Assembly (NCBI GenBank): GCA_964015035.1
Contig: CAXHCA010000028.1
Coordinates: 1 to 55,119, forward strand
Direction: 5' to 3'
DNA: 55,119 bases
DNA from: BQJU01 sp964015035
GTDB lineage: Bacteria > Bacteroidota > Bacteroidia > Chitinophagales > Saprospiraceae
Part shown: positions 42,501-50,670 of the stretch, in pieces
How the letters are laid out: every line of letters starts with the position of its first letter
How positions within the stretch are numbered: the first letter of the stretch is position 1
Translations under genes and position numbers: made by a program
The notes under the pieces: model-generated
Seen by the model: only the letters and a program-made list of their open reading frames with translations
What the model was told of the DNA's origin: nothing
Database searches by the model: none

Positions 42501-44943
42501 TCTGCAGGATACCTACGGTATAAGAAATTTCGCCATCTCCATCAAAAGGACCAATTTGGAGGGGTAAATCTCCCAGGTTAAAATCTTGGTATACTTCATC
42601 ATTTACATACAAAAGAAATCCTACTCCAAATTGATTGAAATCAAAATCTACATTGATGTAGAAATTGCCGGCATTGTCACAATCTGTAGGGCCCCAACTC
42701 AAGTTGGTAAATTCACATTCACTACCGCAATTAGGATGCAATTCCACCTCAATGCAACAGTTGGGAAACGCATTATCGCAAATGGTCAAGTGGTCAACAT
42801 CGTATACACCATCAAAGCCTCCTTCATAGAAGCCGGTATTGGAGTAGGGGAATTCAATGGATATTCCTTCTGAATTGGTAATCGTGAATCCTTCTCCATG
42901 GTCTCCTTCTACCCCAAGATGAAAGGGAAAAAAGTAAGCTCCATTTTCACAATGAGGTGTTTGTAGAAGTTCAAAACTAAAGATAGGGCAGTTACAATTC
43001 ACCGGTGCCAGATGCCCGCTTGTGAAACAACCATCCCACTCCACATCAATGGCTCTAAATTCCATGGCCTCAGACGGACTGCTAAAAGGCCCAATTTCGA
43101 TGGGGAGATCTACATAGGCAAAGCGATCGTACAATTGCTCATTGATCAGCAAGGCAAAGCTATCGGCTACGGTGTGTTGATAACTGAAGTCGACCGTAAC
43201 CAAGAAGGTGTCGTCATCGGTGCAATCATTGGCCACCAGAATCATTTCACCCAATTCGCAAACGGGATTGATACAAACATTATCAAACCCTAAACCAAGT
43301 CCCCCTATCAGCAAGGTTTCGATAAATGCCTCCTCATGGGTGAAGGTCAAGACTCCTTGTACAAAATCCCCATTCGATTCCGTGATAATGACCTCAAGGG
43401 TCACGCCATTGCCAAGGTCATAGGTGCCGCTTTCAAAAAATCCAGTATCAATGATCACATCCTGACCATTAACTGATAAATTGTATAAACCACCATTGTG
43501 AATAAAATCCATGGTAACGGTGTGCACGTCGGCCGTGTACCCGGTAAAATCCATGAGAGTGCTAATACCGTCATTATACAGATATTGGCCAACAGCCGCT
43601 TCAAAATCAAAACCAGGATCATCGGCCGAATGGCGAACTACCACGTATTCGTAAAACGGTACTCCTTCATCACTATAGAGGTTATTCAGGCTAAAATCTA
43701 CCTCCTGTTCATGATAGAATAGCACTCCTGGAAATATACTATTGGGTGTACCATATAAGTGTTCCTCAACATATTCAAAGCTGATGCACCCTTCATTGGA
43801 ACAGGGAAAGATTTCCACATCTACACTGCGACAACAATCGGGATTGTCATTATCACACACGGTGACCGTAATACCCTCACTATTGGCATCCAGCTGATAT
43901 TCTTCTATGATGAGCGGAAGGTCTCCTTCGTAATTATAAAAGCCATAAAATTCATCATTGACAAACAAATCAAAGCTGGTATTGGTCGCATTCACTGGTA
44001 CAAAATCCACCAAGATATTGTATAGATTTTCTTCCACACAATTGATCGTATATGCCTGCAATTCATCCATCACACACGGGCCACCATCGCAATCAATCGG
44101 CCCTAATTCATAAGCTAGTCGGCAATCCTCATTTTGATTGTCAATCACTACAAATTCAAAGGGTGTCGTGCCATCGCCCACCAGCGGACCGATGGTAATG
44201 AAAGTTTCGTCGTAGCTGAAGGTACCATAGTCGTTACCATTGCCTCGCACTGTAAACCCATCATTCCCCGGATTATTGGCCTGCACCTCGACATCTACAT
44301 AAAAAACACCATTAGGTGTACAATCGTGGGGCTCCACGATGATTTCTGTAATTTGGCATTCATTGGAACCTACGGGCACAAAACACACATTATCCAAGCC
44401 AAGTTCGAGGCCACCAATGGTCAAGTCTTCAATGGTGCCAATCAAACATAGCGTACCCGATTCCACATCGGTATTGTTCAGGGTCAACTCTATCGTAACA
44501 CCGGGAGCTACCTCCTGCGGAATCTCTGAAAAACCATTAAGAAGAAGGACATCTTGTCCATTCACTCCAAGGTCGATTTCTGGGGCCAGGTTGACAAAAT
44601 CAAAACAAACGTTGACTACGTTTTGGTTAGTAGTCGTAAAATCAAAGAACAGATTGGAGCTGTTCAAAATAGAGTACTGTCCAACAATCTGATCTCCCAT
44701 GATAGGATCATCAGTGATGGTGGCCCCCAGGAAACTTGTAGAATTGAACTCAGCAAAACTGACAGAGACCTCCTGTTGACTAAAAAAGAAATCACCGGCT
44801 TCATATCCAGTATTTGGGCCATAAAAGCCTTGCTCAATTGATTCAAAATCAATGCAAAATAAGTTCTGCCCCCAGAGAGAAGTAGTGGCAAAACCGCTCA
44901 ACAAAAATAACGTAAACAAATAGGGTCTTAACTTTTGGATCAT
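39547..44943 (-). CDS. Giant modular secreted protein: ten cysteine-rich repeats, dockerin-like and cohesin-like domains, T9SS sorting domain
   Basis: The 1798-residue protein has a signal peptide (ends SLWGQ). Two kinds of module alternate. Type B, present three times, resembles a jelly-roll adhesion domain (FYGPNTGYEAGD, ... VNGQDV, ... LGLDNVCF). Type A is about 90 residues long and present ten times. It begins with Cys and a VEAxDC-type motif, has a TIGPFxGDG turn, and ends with GPIDC; many carry paired Cys. Near residue 1500 is a dockerin-like pair of calcium loops (DANLDNVASHFDLLNIG and DCNGDGIVDEADREAIL), then a cohesin-like domain with NLTFEIPVNLG and an IDPNLIDLATLEVEY strand, and a type-A T9SS tail (NLRVYPNPTSDRLYIDI). 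It is a surface or secreted protein; its ligand is unknown. Confidence 0.9.
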   Translation of the reverse strand: MIQKLRPYLFTLFLLSGFATTSLWGQNLFCIDFESIEQGFYGPNTGYEAGDFFFSQQEVSVSFAEFNSTSFLGATITDDPIMGDQIVGQYSILNSSNLFFDFTTTNQNVVNVCFDFVNLAPEIDLGVNGQDVLLLNGFSEIPQEVAPGVTIELTLNNTDVESGTLCLIGTIEDLTIGGLELGLDNVCFVPVGSNECQITEIIVEPHDCTPNGVFYVDVEVQANNPGNDGFTVRGNGNDYGTFSYDETFITIGPLVGDGTTPFEFVVIDNQNEDCRLAYELGPIDCDGGPCVMDELQAYTINCVEENLYNILVDFVPVNATNTSFDLFVNDEFYGFYNYEGDLPLIIEEYQLDANSEGITVTVCDNDNPDCCRSVDVEIFPCSNEGCISFEYVEEHLYGTPNSIFPGVLFYHEQEVDFSLNNLYSDEGVPFYEYVVVRHSADDPGFDFEAAVGQYLYNDGISTLMDFTGYTADVHTVTMDFIHNGGLYNLSVNGQDVIIDTGFFESGTYDLGNGVTLEVIITESNGDFVQGVLTFTHEEAFIETLLIGGLGLGFDNVCINPVCELGEMILVANDCTDDDTFLVTVDFSYQHTVADSFALLINEQLYDRFAYVDLPIEIGPFSSPSEAMEFRAIDVEWDGCFTSGHLAPVNCNCPIFSFELLQTPHCENGAYFFPFHLGVEGDHGEGFTITNSEGISIEFPYSNTGFYEGGFDGVYDVDHLTICDNAFPNCCIEVELHPNCGSECEFTNLSWGPTDCDNAGNFYINVDFDFNQFGVGFLLYVNDEVYQDFNLGDLPLQIGPFDGDGEISYTVGILQTDPIMDCYIQETFGPVDCDMGSECGISGVIVEPYDCNDGQFMVDLAFDSQNTSPLGYYVFVSGQIFGPFTYNEPYITIGPFAGDGETFYNFTILDIADPACFGFYELGIYNCDQECGIYDLVVDAQECNPDGTYGIVIDFEYQNPGNEFFDVIDANGEIIGYYSLEELPVTIGHFAGNGGSVDFLQVCINDQSNCCATTSFAAPDCTGDPCQITEVSAEAYDCENGTFLIDLVVTAENHGEHGFTVVGNGQIYGTFEYSAPFITLGPFEGDGETIYEFIVVDNDNETCSSFTEIGPIDCPDCQISDVDYSVDCHSGPFFTLHLDFNVESPQSDYFDLVIGNQLVDEFLYSALPLSIELPLELGMGEQLTICDYGIDNCCTTVDFSLPCCSIRDMVVEAHDCEDNGTFYVDVDFLYGNTGDLFTLVYGPQNGDLTSEVFSYDELPITIGPFDGDNATNWYFQATDESLFCQTSTVLESVYCDNDNCLEFEGFEGTFYGPNTGYNAGDEIGEENDVLMTYESFPGDECNCYVFVVDANTFPAFTGGAGHIVALFNSGIGFDFTTTNQVLASITFDYYFSGTEVKVSVNGSDVMQADSPENLPMNIAPGVTLMVDVENGTMTFNGMIETLTLFGNGNFLLDNGCFETTTPEPVDVWPGDANLDNVASHFDLLNIGVAYDATGPDRNTSTIEWSAWGAEDWEGDFANGTNFKHADCNGDGIVDEADREAILLNYGQEHGTPESFAPLPATDLDPAIFIDVPDQVPNNLTFEIPVNLGTEAIPVDDIYGIAFQIEIDPNLIDLATLEVEYPISWMGEPNVNLISLDRKNLDEGILEIAMVRTDHNNVSGFGPIVILRGIIDDIAGIHDTEIRTEAIKAISVDEEQIPLRNPAALLTIDNTTTDDPIGKIDLMRNLRVYPNPTSDRLYIDIKYQLPIDQVDILDPTGKQVAPSVYNQNEISMDALPAGMYMLKVHLGGYIITERVVKATR

Positions 44944-45123
44944 GGTTTGCTTGATTAATTAACCTATATGGTTTCTTCACGCTACAAAAATGTTCACTCC
45001 TTGCCAGGAAAAAAAATACTTTTGCAGGCTATTTTTGATTTTTTTATGTATTTTTACAAAAACACATCAAATATAAATAATTGATAATCAATATTATATA
45101 TCATTACTTTTTTTGAAAAAAAT

Positions 45124-46590
45124 ATGCTTTCGCACAAAGTCTTCACCCTACTTAATCGGTTTTCAAAGAAAGAAATGACCCGTTTCGTAGAAATGGTTGA
45201 TTCTCCGCATTTCAACAAGCACCGAGATACTCAGCAATTGGTCCACTACCTCGCCCGCATTTATCCCAATTTTGATCAAAGCCGTTGTCATCGGGAAAAG
45301 CTCCTAAAAAAACTCTTTCCCAAACACCCAAAAGGCCAGTCGCACTTAGCCTTGGTTTTTACTTATACCCGCCGGCTGTTGGAAGCTTTTTTGGTTCAGG
45401 AACAATTAAAAGAAGAGCGAGCCTACCACCGTATTTTACTGCTGCGTGACCTACGACAACGCAAGTGTAACAACCTGTATGAAAAGCTATTAGAACAGTG
45501 TATTCAATCCGAACAAAACCGCCCTACCCGGGACGCTACCTATTATTTTTGGCAAAGTCAACTGGCTCAGGAAGCGGATATTTATTACACCCAAGTCCTG
45601 GAACAACGCAAGAAGGACCGTAGCCTGGAACTCAAAGAGCACCACCTGGATCGCTTCTATATGGTTGAAAAATTAAAGGATGCCGTAGAAATGCACATCC
45701 GGAAAAACATCTTAAAAGTGGATTACTCCGCGCGGATGTTGGAAGCCGTATTGAAAGAAGTCAGAGACAACCTGGACACCTATGTTCAAGTCCCCGCCAT
45801 CTACATCTATTTCTTACTTTATCAAATGGTGACGCGAAATGAGAATCCCTACTATTACGAAGTTTTGAAACTGCTCGAAGAGCATCAGTCGCACTTTAAT
45901 CAAGCCGATTTGGTCAACATTTATACTTATTTACAGAACTATTGTATTTCCAGAATCAACCAAAATGATAAAGTCTTTTTAGGTGAACTCTTTAAACTCT
46001 ATCAGGCTCAATTGAAGCGGGAGGTCCTCATTGAAGATGGCTATTTGTCGGAATGGCATTATAAAAACATTGTCACCACAGCCATTCGACTTGATGAATT
46101 GAGCTGGGTCAAGACCTTTATTGAACAGTATAAAAACAAGCTTTCTCCGCAAGCAGCCGACAATGCCTATCGCTTCAATCTGGCAGCCTATTATCACGCT
46201 ACCGGTCAATATGACAAGGTATTGCCCCTCCTGATCCGCGTAGAATACAGCGACCAACGCTACAACCTCGGAGCAAAAGCTTTGCTATTGCGCACCTATT
46301 ACGAACTGGGAGAATTTGAGGCACTGAATTCACTCACAGACTCCTTTAAGCAATATCTACACCGCAATAAACTCATGGCCGATTCGCGGCGAAATGGATA
46401 TTATAACTTGTTTAGGTTCACGCGAAAAGCTGCCCAAATCAGAGCCAACATTGGGTTTGTATCCAATGGTAAACTGCTGAAGGACTTTGAGAAGTTGCGG
46501 CAAGACATCGACAAGGCTGCTGCCATTTTCAACCAAGGTTGGTTGGAAGAAAAAGTAAACCTATTAGAAAAAGTAGTTCGGGAATGTTAA
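45124..46590 (+). CDS. Uncharacterised helical protein, 488 residues
   Basis: I do not recognise a named family. The protein has no signal peptide and no membrane segment. It is rich in charged and aromatic residues and appears all-helical, with repeating helix pairs in the second half (DNAYRFNLAAYYHATGQYDKVLPLL, ALLLRTYYELGEFEALNSL) that resemble tetratricopeptide repeats. The N-terminus (MLSHKVFTLLNRFSKKEMTRFVEMV) looks like a small helical module. I have the impression that similar proteins are common in Saprospiria, but that is memory, not evidence here. Candidate -7 elements TACTTTTG (45017) and TATTTTTG (45030) lie upstream. It is divergent from the giant protein gene. Confidence 0.7.
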   Translation: MLSHKVFTLLNRFSKKEMTRFVEMVDSPHFNKHRDTQQLVHYLARIYPNFDQSRCHREKLLKKLFPKHPKGQSHLALVFTYTRRLLEAFLVQEQLKEERAYHRILLLRDLRQRKCNNLYEKLLEQCIQSEQNRPTRDATYYFWQSQLAQEADIYYTQVLEQRKKDRSLELKEHHLDRFYMVEKLKDAVEMHIRKNILKVDYSARMLEAVLKEVRDNLDTYVQVPAIYIYFLLYQMVTRNENPYYYEVLKLLEEHQSHFNQADLVNIYTYLQNYCISRINQNDKVFLGELFKLYQAQLKREVLIEDGYLSEWHYKNIVTTAIRLDELSWVKTFIEQYKNKLSPQAADNAYRFNLAAYYHATGQYDKVLPLLIRVEYSDQRYNLGAKALLLRTYYELGEFEALNSLTDSFKQYLHRNKLMADSRRNGYYNLFRFTRKAAQIRANIGFVSNGKLLKDFEKLRQDIDKAAAIFNQGWLEEKVNLLEKVVREC

Positions 46591-46669
46591 AATTAAAACA
46601 ATTGCACAAAAGCAGCCGCTATTTTCCGATCTTCGGTGAATCGCATGAAATGAATAAAAATTAAACACC

Positions 46670-47422
46670 ATGAATATCAAATATCTTATTTTAAGTCTCT
46701 TTCTATTCTCTACTAGCCATCTCTTGGCTCAAAATGTAGAAACGGGTCTGGCTATTTTTTATGGAGATTATTTGGATGGACAATCTACTGCTCTGGGAGA
46801 AATTTACCACCGTGAAGAAATGACGACTGCCCACAAAACCCATCCAAAAGGGACCTTACTCAAAGTAACCCGAATGGATAATCAGCGTTCGGTCATCGTA
46901 CGGGTAAACGACCGCGGGCCATACTGCGGGGGATGTGTGGTAGATTTATCCAAAGCAGCCGCTGATTATATTGATCTGATCAAGGTGGGAAAAACCCAAG
47001 TCACAGTGGAAGTGGTGGGTCGCTCCAACCACAATCCAGAGAGCCCCTACCGGGAAAAATTCCTGGCAGAAAAGATACCATCGTCTTACGGCAACTATCA
47101 AAGTGGTAACCTTACGGCAAAGGGCGGTGCAGGCAGTAGTCTGGCGGATCCTTACACCATCAAGCAAATGCCAAATGGACAGCAGGGGTTCGCCATCCAG
47201 TTGGGTTCTTATAGCGAATCATCCAATGCAGAACGGCACATCATCAATTTGCAAAAGCGGGGTATTGACCACCTCTATATGTTGAGCCAAAATTCTCGTT
47301 CTGGCACCCTACTCTACCGAGTGGTATTGGGGCCTTTTCCAACTTATAGTGAAGCACAGCGCTACTTAGTCGGCGTGGAAAGCCAGTATAACCTCCAAGG
47401 AGTCGTCTCTAAGTTGCGGTAG
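46670..47422 (+). CDS. RlpA family septal ring lytic transglycosylase-like protein with SPOR domain
   Basis: The 250-residue secreted protein has a signal peptide (STSHLLAQ), a double-psi beta-barrel (RlpA) domain at about residues 25-120 and a SPOR domain at about 165-250. The barrel has GLAIFYGDYLDGQSTALGE, HPKGTLLKVTRMDNQRSVIVRVNDRGPY and CGGCVVDLSKAAADYI, with the catalytic Asp in NDRGP. The SPOR part (GFAIQLGSYSESSNAERHI, then YRVVLGPFPTYSEAQRYL) binds peptidoglycan stripped of peptides. It probably acts at the division site. Its end overlaps the convergent GNAT gene by 14 bp. Confidence 0.93.
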   Translation: MNIKYLILSLFLFSTSHLLAQNVETGLAIFYGDYLDGQSTALGEIYHREEMTTAHKTHPKGTLLKVTRMDNQRSVIVRVNDRGPYCGGCVVDLSKAAADYIDLIKVGKTQVTVEVVGRSNHNPESPYREKFLAEKIPSSYGNYQSGNLTAKGGAGSSLADPYTIKQMPNGQQGFAIQLGSYSESSNAERHIINLQKRGIDHLYMLSQNSRSGTLLYRVVLGPFPTYSEAQRYLVGVESQYNLQGVVSKLR

Positions 47423-47954
47423 AACTTCCCGTCCAATCGGATCTCAACAAAGCGTAGCAGTGCTCGTCACGGAGTTCTCCATTTTTGAAAATCGCTTGCC
47501 GCAAAATGCCTTCTTTTTGGAAACCTGCTTTTTCAAGCACACGCATTGACCCGGGATTATGACTAAACACTCGGGCATATAACCGTACGATTTCCGGTTG
47601 ATTTTCAAAAATATATGCACAAAAAATGCGTACCGCTTCGGTCACCAGGCCCTGCTCCCAAAACGGTTCTCCCAACCAATAGCCAATTTCAAATGACTTA
47701 TGGTAGATCTCATTTTGGGGAATAAATCCAATTGCGCCTACAGCCTCTCCAGCAAATTCTAAGGCAAAATCGCATACAGGCCGCTTTTCACTGGCCAACC
47801 GGATAAAATCCAAGGCATTTTCGGTAGAATAAGGATGCGGAAAAGCATCTCGTAGATTCAACCAAATCTTGAAATTATTGGCATACCGCGCTATAGAATC
47901 GGCATCGTTCCGTTGAAATGGCCGGATGGTGATTCTCGGGCCTTTGATGTTCAT
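47409..47954 (-). CDS. GNAT family N-acetyltransferase
   Basis: The 181-residue acetyltransferase begins GPRITIRPFQRNDADSIARYANN and has the acetyl-CoA-binding motif GYWLGEPFWEQGLVTEAVRIF and the C-terminal SHNPGSMRVLEKAGFQKEG. These fit the RimJ/RimL group, with an unknown acceptor. The ATG at 47954 leaves only 6 bp to the stop of the upstream BNR protein gene, so the two are likely co-transcribed. No functional link is obvious. Confidence 0.92.
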   Translation of the reverse strand: MNIKGPRITIRPFQRNDADSIARYANNFKIWLNLRDAFPHPYSTENALDFIRLASEKRPVCDFALEFAGEAVGAIGFIPQNEIYHKSFEIGYWLGEPFWEQGLVTEAVRIFCAYIFENQPEIVRLYARVFSHNPGSMRVLEKAGFQKEGILRQAIFKNGELRDEHCYALLRSDWTGSSTAT

Positions 47955-47960
47955 GGCAAA

Positions 47961-50459
47961 TTATCGTTTAATAAACAATTTCGACTGTACCTGGTCTTTC
48001 GACCGGAGGCGGCAGACATAACTTCCCGAAGGCAGATCTTGCAAGTCAACCTGTAGTTGCCGACTACCTTCAGGTAAATTACCTCGGAAAACTGATTTTA
48101 GTTCCCGACCACTTAAATCAACAATAGATAGAACGATACTTTGCGAAGCCTTTAGCATTAGATCTATATGAAGCAAATTCTGGCAGGGATTAGGCCCGAG
48201 GGACCAATTCCATTCGGCCACACTTGGCACATTGCTTGCCAAAGGAGGTACTATTTGTGTTTTATACATGGAGCGGCCATAAGTACCCGCCACCAAGGTT
48301 TGGGTCGGTTGATGATAATCCAGCGCCGAAACAACTACATTGGGCATGCCATCTGCTAGTACCTCCCAATTTAGGCCCTCATCCCAAGAAATAAAGACAC
48401 CCACATCTGTAGCCACATATAAGCGTTCCGGCACATCGGGATCAACGATAAGGTCATTGACTGGCGCTTCCGGTAATCCACCAGAAATATCCTCCCAGTT
48501 TTGCCCATAATTGGTCGTTCTAAATACATGTGGCAGGTATTCGTCATGACGATACCCCGAAATAGTTACATAGGCTGTGGCCGGGTCAGTAGGGTGCATC
48601 GCGATACTGGTGACCCATCTTTGCGGCAAATCAAAAGTCACCTCTTGCCAGCCCAGATTTCCTTGTAAGGTGCGCCAAACGCGGCCATCATCCGTTCCCG
48701 CAAAAATCACATCGGGATCCGCCGGAGAAACGGCAATAGTGGTAATTGTGCCAAAAACCAAATTGCTCCCAACCGGAGCAGAGGTAATTACCGGGCTCAC
48801 TGGCAGCCAACTTTGTGCCCGGTTGGCCGAACGAAAGACCCGATCCGTCCCCAAATAAAGGATGCTAGGGTCATTAGGGTCAAAAATCACCGGTGTATGC
48901 CAATTTCGGGGACCATCTACGCCAACGGTGGCTCCCGAAAAATCCGCCCCTCCGTTGATGGATCGAACAAAATTGCCATATTGCGAAGAAGCGTATACAT
49001 AAGCATTGTTAGAAGGGTCTACCAGATTGACAAAACCATCCCCACCAAAGATGCGTTCCCAATCGTCGACATTTCCCGTAAGGGTGCGATTGGACCCATT
49101 ATCCTGTGTTCCCCCATAAAGGCGTTCTGGCTGACTTTCATCTATTTCGCAGGTGTAAAATTGGGTGATAGGTAAGGTTTCGACCTTGGTCCAACTATTC
49201 CCACCCGTATTACTGAGATACACGCCGCCATCATTGCCTAAAACCACAAATTCCGGATTAGCCGGATGAATATACAAGGCATGTTGATCCACGTGTACGC
49301 CCGGAAAGCTATTGAACCAGCCAGCACCACCATTGGTACTTTTGAAAACATTCAAACTAAACACATAGGCAATATCAGGATCGGCAGGATGCACAAATAT
49401 TTGGCCAAACCACCACATAAATGATGCTCCACCAATACCATTGCTGGGCAGCGCTTCCCAGGTATCCCCTCCATCTTCCGTTTTGTAAACCCCTTCAAAA
49501 GAACCATCCCCAATGGAGACCACTGCATATAAGATATTGGGGTTGGAGGCAGCAATATCAATACCAATGCGATTGAGGTTGCCAGAAGGCAAGCCGGTAG
49601 TCAACTTGGTCCAAGAATCCCCGCCATCATAGGACCGGTAGATGCCGGAAGTAGGGCCGGAATAATCCCGTCGGTTGGGGCGGCGAATGCGCTCCCAGGT
49701 CACCGCATAAATAGTATCGGGATGTAGGGGATGAATGGCCAGATCAATGGCACCAGTAGAATCACTTACATACAACACATTTTCCCAGTTGACGCCGCCA
49801 TCATTAGAACGATAGACCCCCCGTTCAGCATTGTTGCCAAACAAGTTTCCCATAGCCGCCACAAATACTCGATCCGGGTCTTGTGGATCTACCTCTACTT
49901 TTCCAACACTACCTATATTTTCAAGCCCAAGATGCTGCCAATTTGTTCCACCATCCACTGACTTGTAGACTCCATTGCCATCATAAGCCAACGAACCGCC
50001 ACCTGCATTGGCTTCACCGGTTCCTACATAGATCATATTGGGATCAGAGGGGGCAATATCCATATCACCGATTGCCAGGCTAATGGCATCATCAAAAATA
50101 GGCACCCAATTAACCCCTTGATCTTCCGATTTAAAAATACCGCCGGATGCCGTTCCTGCATAGATCACCTCCATACTGGAAGGATGCATTTCTACATCCG
50201 TAATACGTCCTCCCACGTTGAGGGGGCCGGCATTTTCCCATACCAAGTTATTTCGGAAGGATATCCCTTCTTGCATGGCTTTTTTTTGCCGAACGGCCGC
50301 TCGGTAATGCTCCTGATCGATAAATCCTTGTGGATAGGCCCGTTGCCGAAAATGCCAATCAGTCGGCTCTTTTTTCGGCATTGACTCCTTTAATGTAAGA
50401 GGTGTTTCACTACAAGAGAGCAGGAAAAACAAAAACAATGAGGCACCAAAAAGCTTCAT
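47961..50459 (-). CDS. Secreted BNR/sortilin-like beta-propeller protein with T9SS sorting domain
   Basis: The 832-residue protein has a lipoprotein-like signal (FLFFLLSC, Cys at about 16), then many beta-propeller blades of the sialidase/sortilin (VPS10) type. They recur as GIFKSEDQGVNW, GVYKSVDGGTNW, GVYRSNDGGVNW, GIYRSYDGGDSW and GVYKTEDGGDTW, the Asp-box pattern. Blades fill about residues 60-740. A T9SS type-A sorting domain (LGPNPCQNLLHIDL to the end) closes it. A lipobox with a T9SS tail is unusual. No catalytic sialidase residues can be assigned, and the substrate is unknown. It is a paralogue of the protein at 53229. The downstream GNAT gene follows after 6 bp. Confidence 0.9.
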   Translation of the reverse strand: MKLFGASLFLFFLLSCSETPLTLKESMPKKEPTDWHFRQRAYPQGFIDQEHYRAAVRQKKAMQEGISFRNNLVWENAGPLNVGGRITDVEMHPSSMEVIYAGTASGGIFKSEDQGVNWVPIFDDAISLAIGDMDIAPSDPNMIYVGTGEANAGGGSLAYDGNGVYKSVDGGTNWQHLGLENIGSVGKVEVDPQDPDRVFVAAMGNLFGNNAERGVYRSNDGGVNWENVLYVSDSTGAIDLAIHPLHPDTIYAVTWERIRRPNRRDYSGPTSGIYRSYDGGDSWTKLTTGLPSGNLNRIGIDIAASNPNILYAVVSIGDGSFEGVYKTEDGGDTWEALPSNGIGGASFMWWFGQIFVHPADPDIAYVFSLNVFKSTNGGAGWFNSFPGVHVDQHALYIHPANPEFVVLGNDGGVYLSNTGGNSWTKVETLPITQFYTCEIDESQPERLYGGTQDNGSNRTLTGNVDDWERIFGGDGFVNLVDPSNNAYVYASSQYGNFVRSINGGADFSGATVGVDGPRNWHTPVIFDPNDPSILYLGTDRVFRSANRAQSWLPVSPVITSAPVGSNLVFGTITTIAVSPADPDVIFAGTDDGRVWRTLQGNLGWQEVTFDLPQRWVTSIAMHPTDPATAYVTISGYRHDEYLPHVFRTTNYGQNWEDISGGLPEAPVNDLIVDPDVPERLYVATDVGVFISWDEGLNWEVLADGMPNVVVSALDYHQPTQTLVAGTYGRSMYKTQIVPPLASNVPSVAEWNWSLGPNPCQNLLHIDLMLKASQSIVLSIVDLSGRELKSVFRGNLPEGSRQLQVDLQDLPSGSYVCRLRSKDQVQSKLFIKR

Positions 50460-50492
50460 AATAAAAGAGGGTTTTTATTCCAGTTAGAGACC

Positions 50493-50670
50493 CTTAGTGT
50501 ATGTTTGGAGGTGGTGCTTTAGCAGCGAAAATTGCAGATTTTGGGTTCTCACGAGGCTCATTTTTGAGCCCATCTCGGCTCAGCCGAGACGGACGAAAAA
50601 ATAGCCGAAGTGAGGTTCCAGAATCCCGGTTTTACCGGGACTGAATGACCTCCTCCAAACATGCACTTAA
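50493..50670. repeat. Palindromic repeat element, best-preserved long copy
   Basis: The 178-bp copy is bounded by CTTAGTGTATGTTTGGAGG and CCTCCAAACATGCACTTAA. Internal hairpins are GGCTCA-TTTT-TGAGCC (50555-50570), the core TCTCGGCTCAGCCGAGA (50573-50589) and TCCCGGT-TTT-ACCGGGA (50624-50640). It is nearly collinear with the copy at 20219. Read on the minus strand, its right border pentamer supplies the TAA stop of the gene at 50667-51809. It lies 33 bp upstream of the BNR protein start on the other side. Confidence 0.92.

Noticed and set aside
39547..44943. Possible CRISPR or DNA-level tandem repeat
   Set aside because: The repetition is at protein level (about 90-residue modules of differing sequence) inside one open frame, not short identical DNA repeats with spacers.
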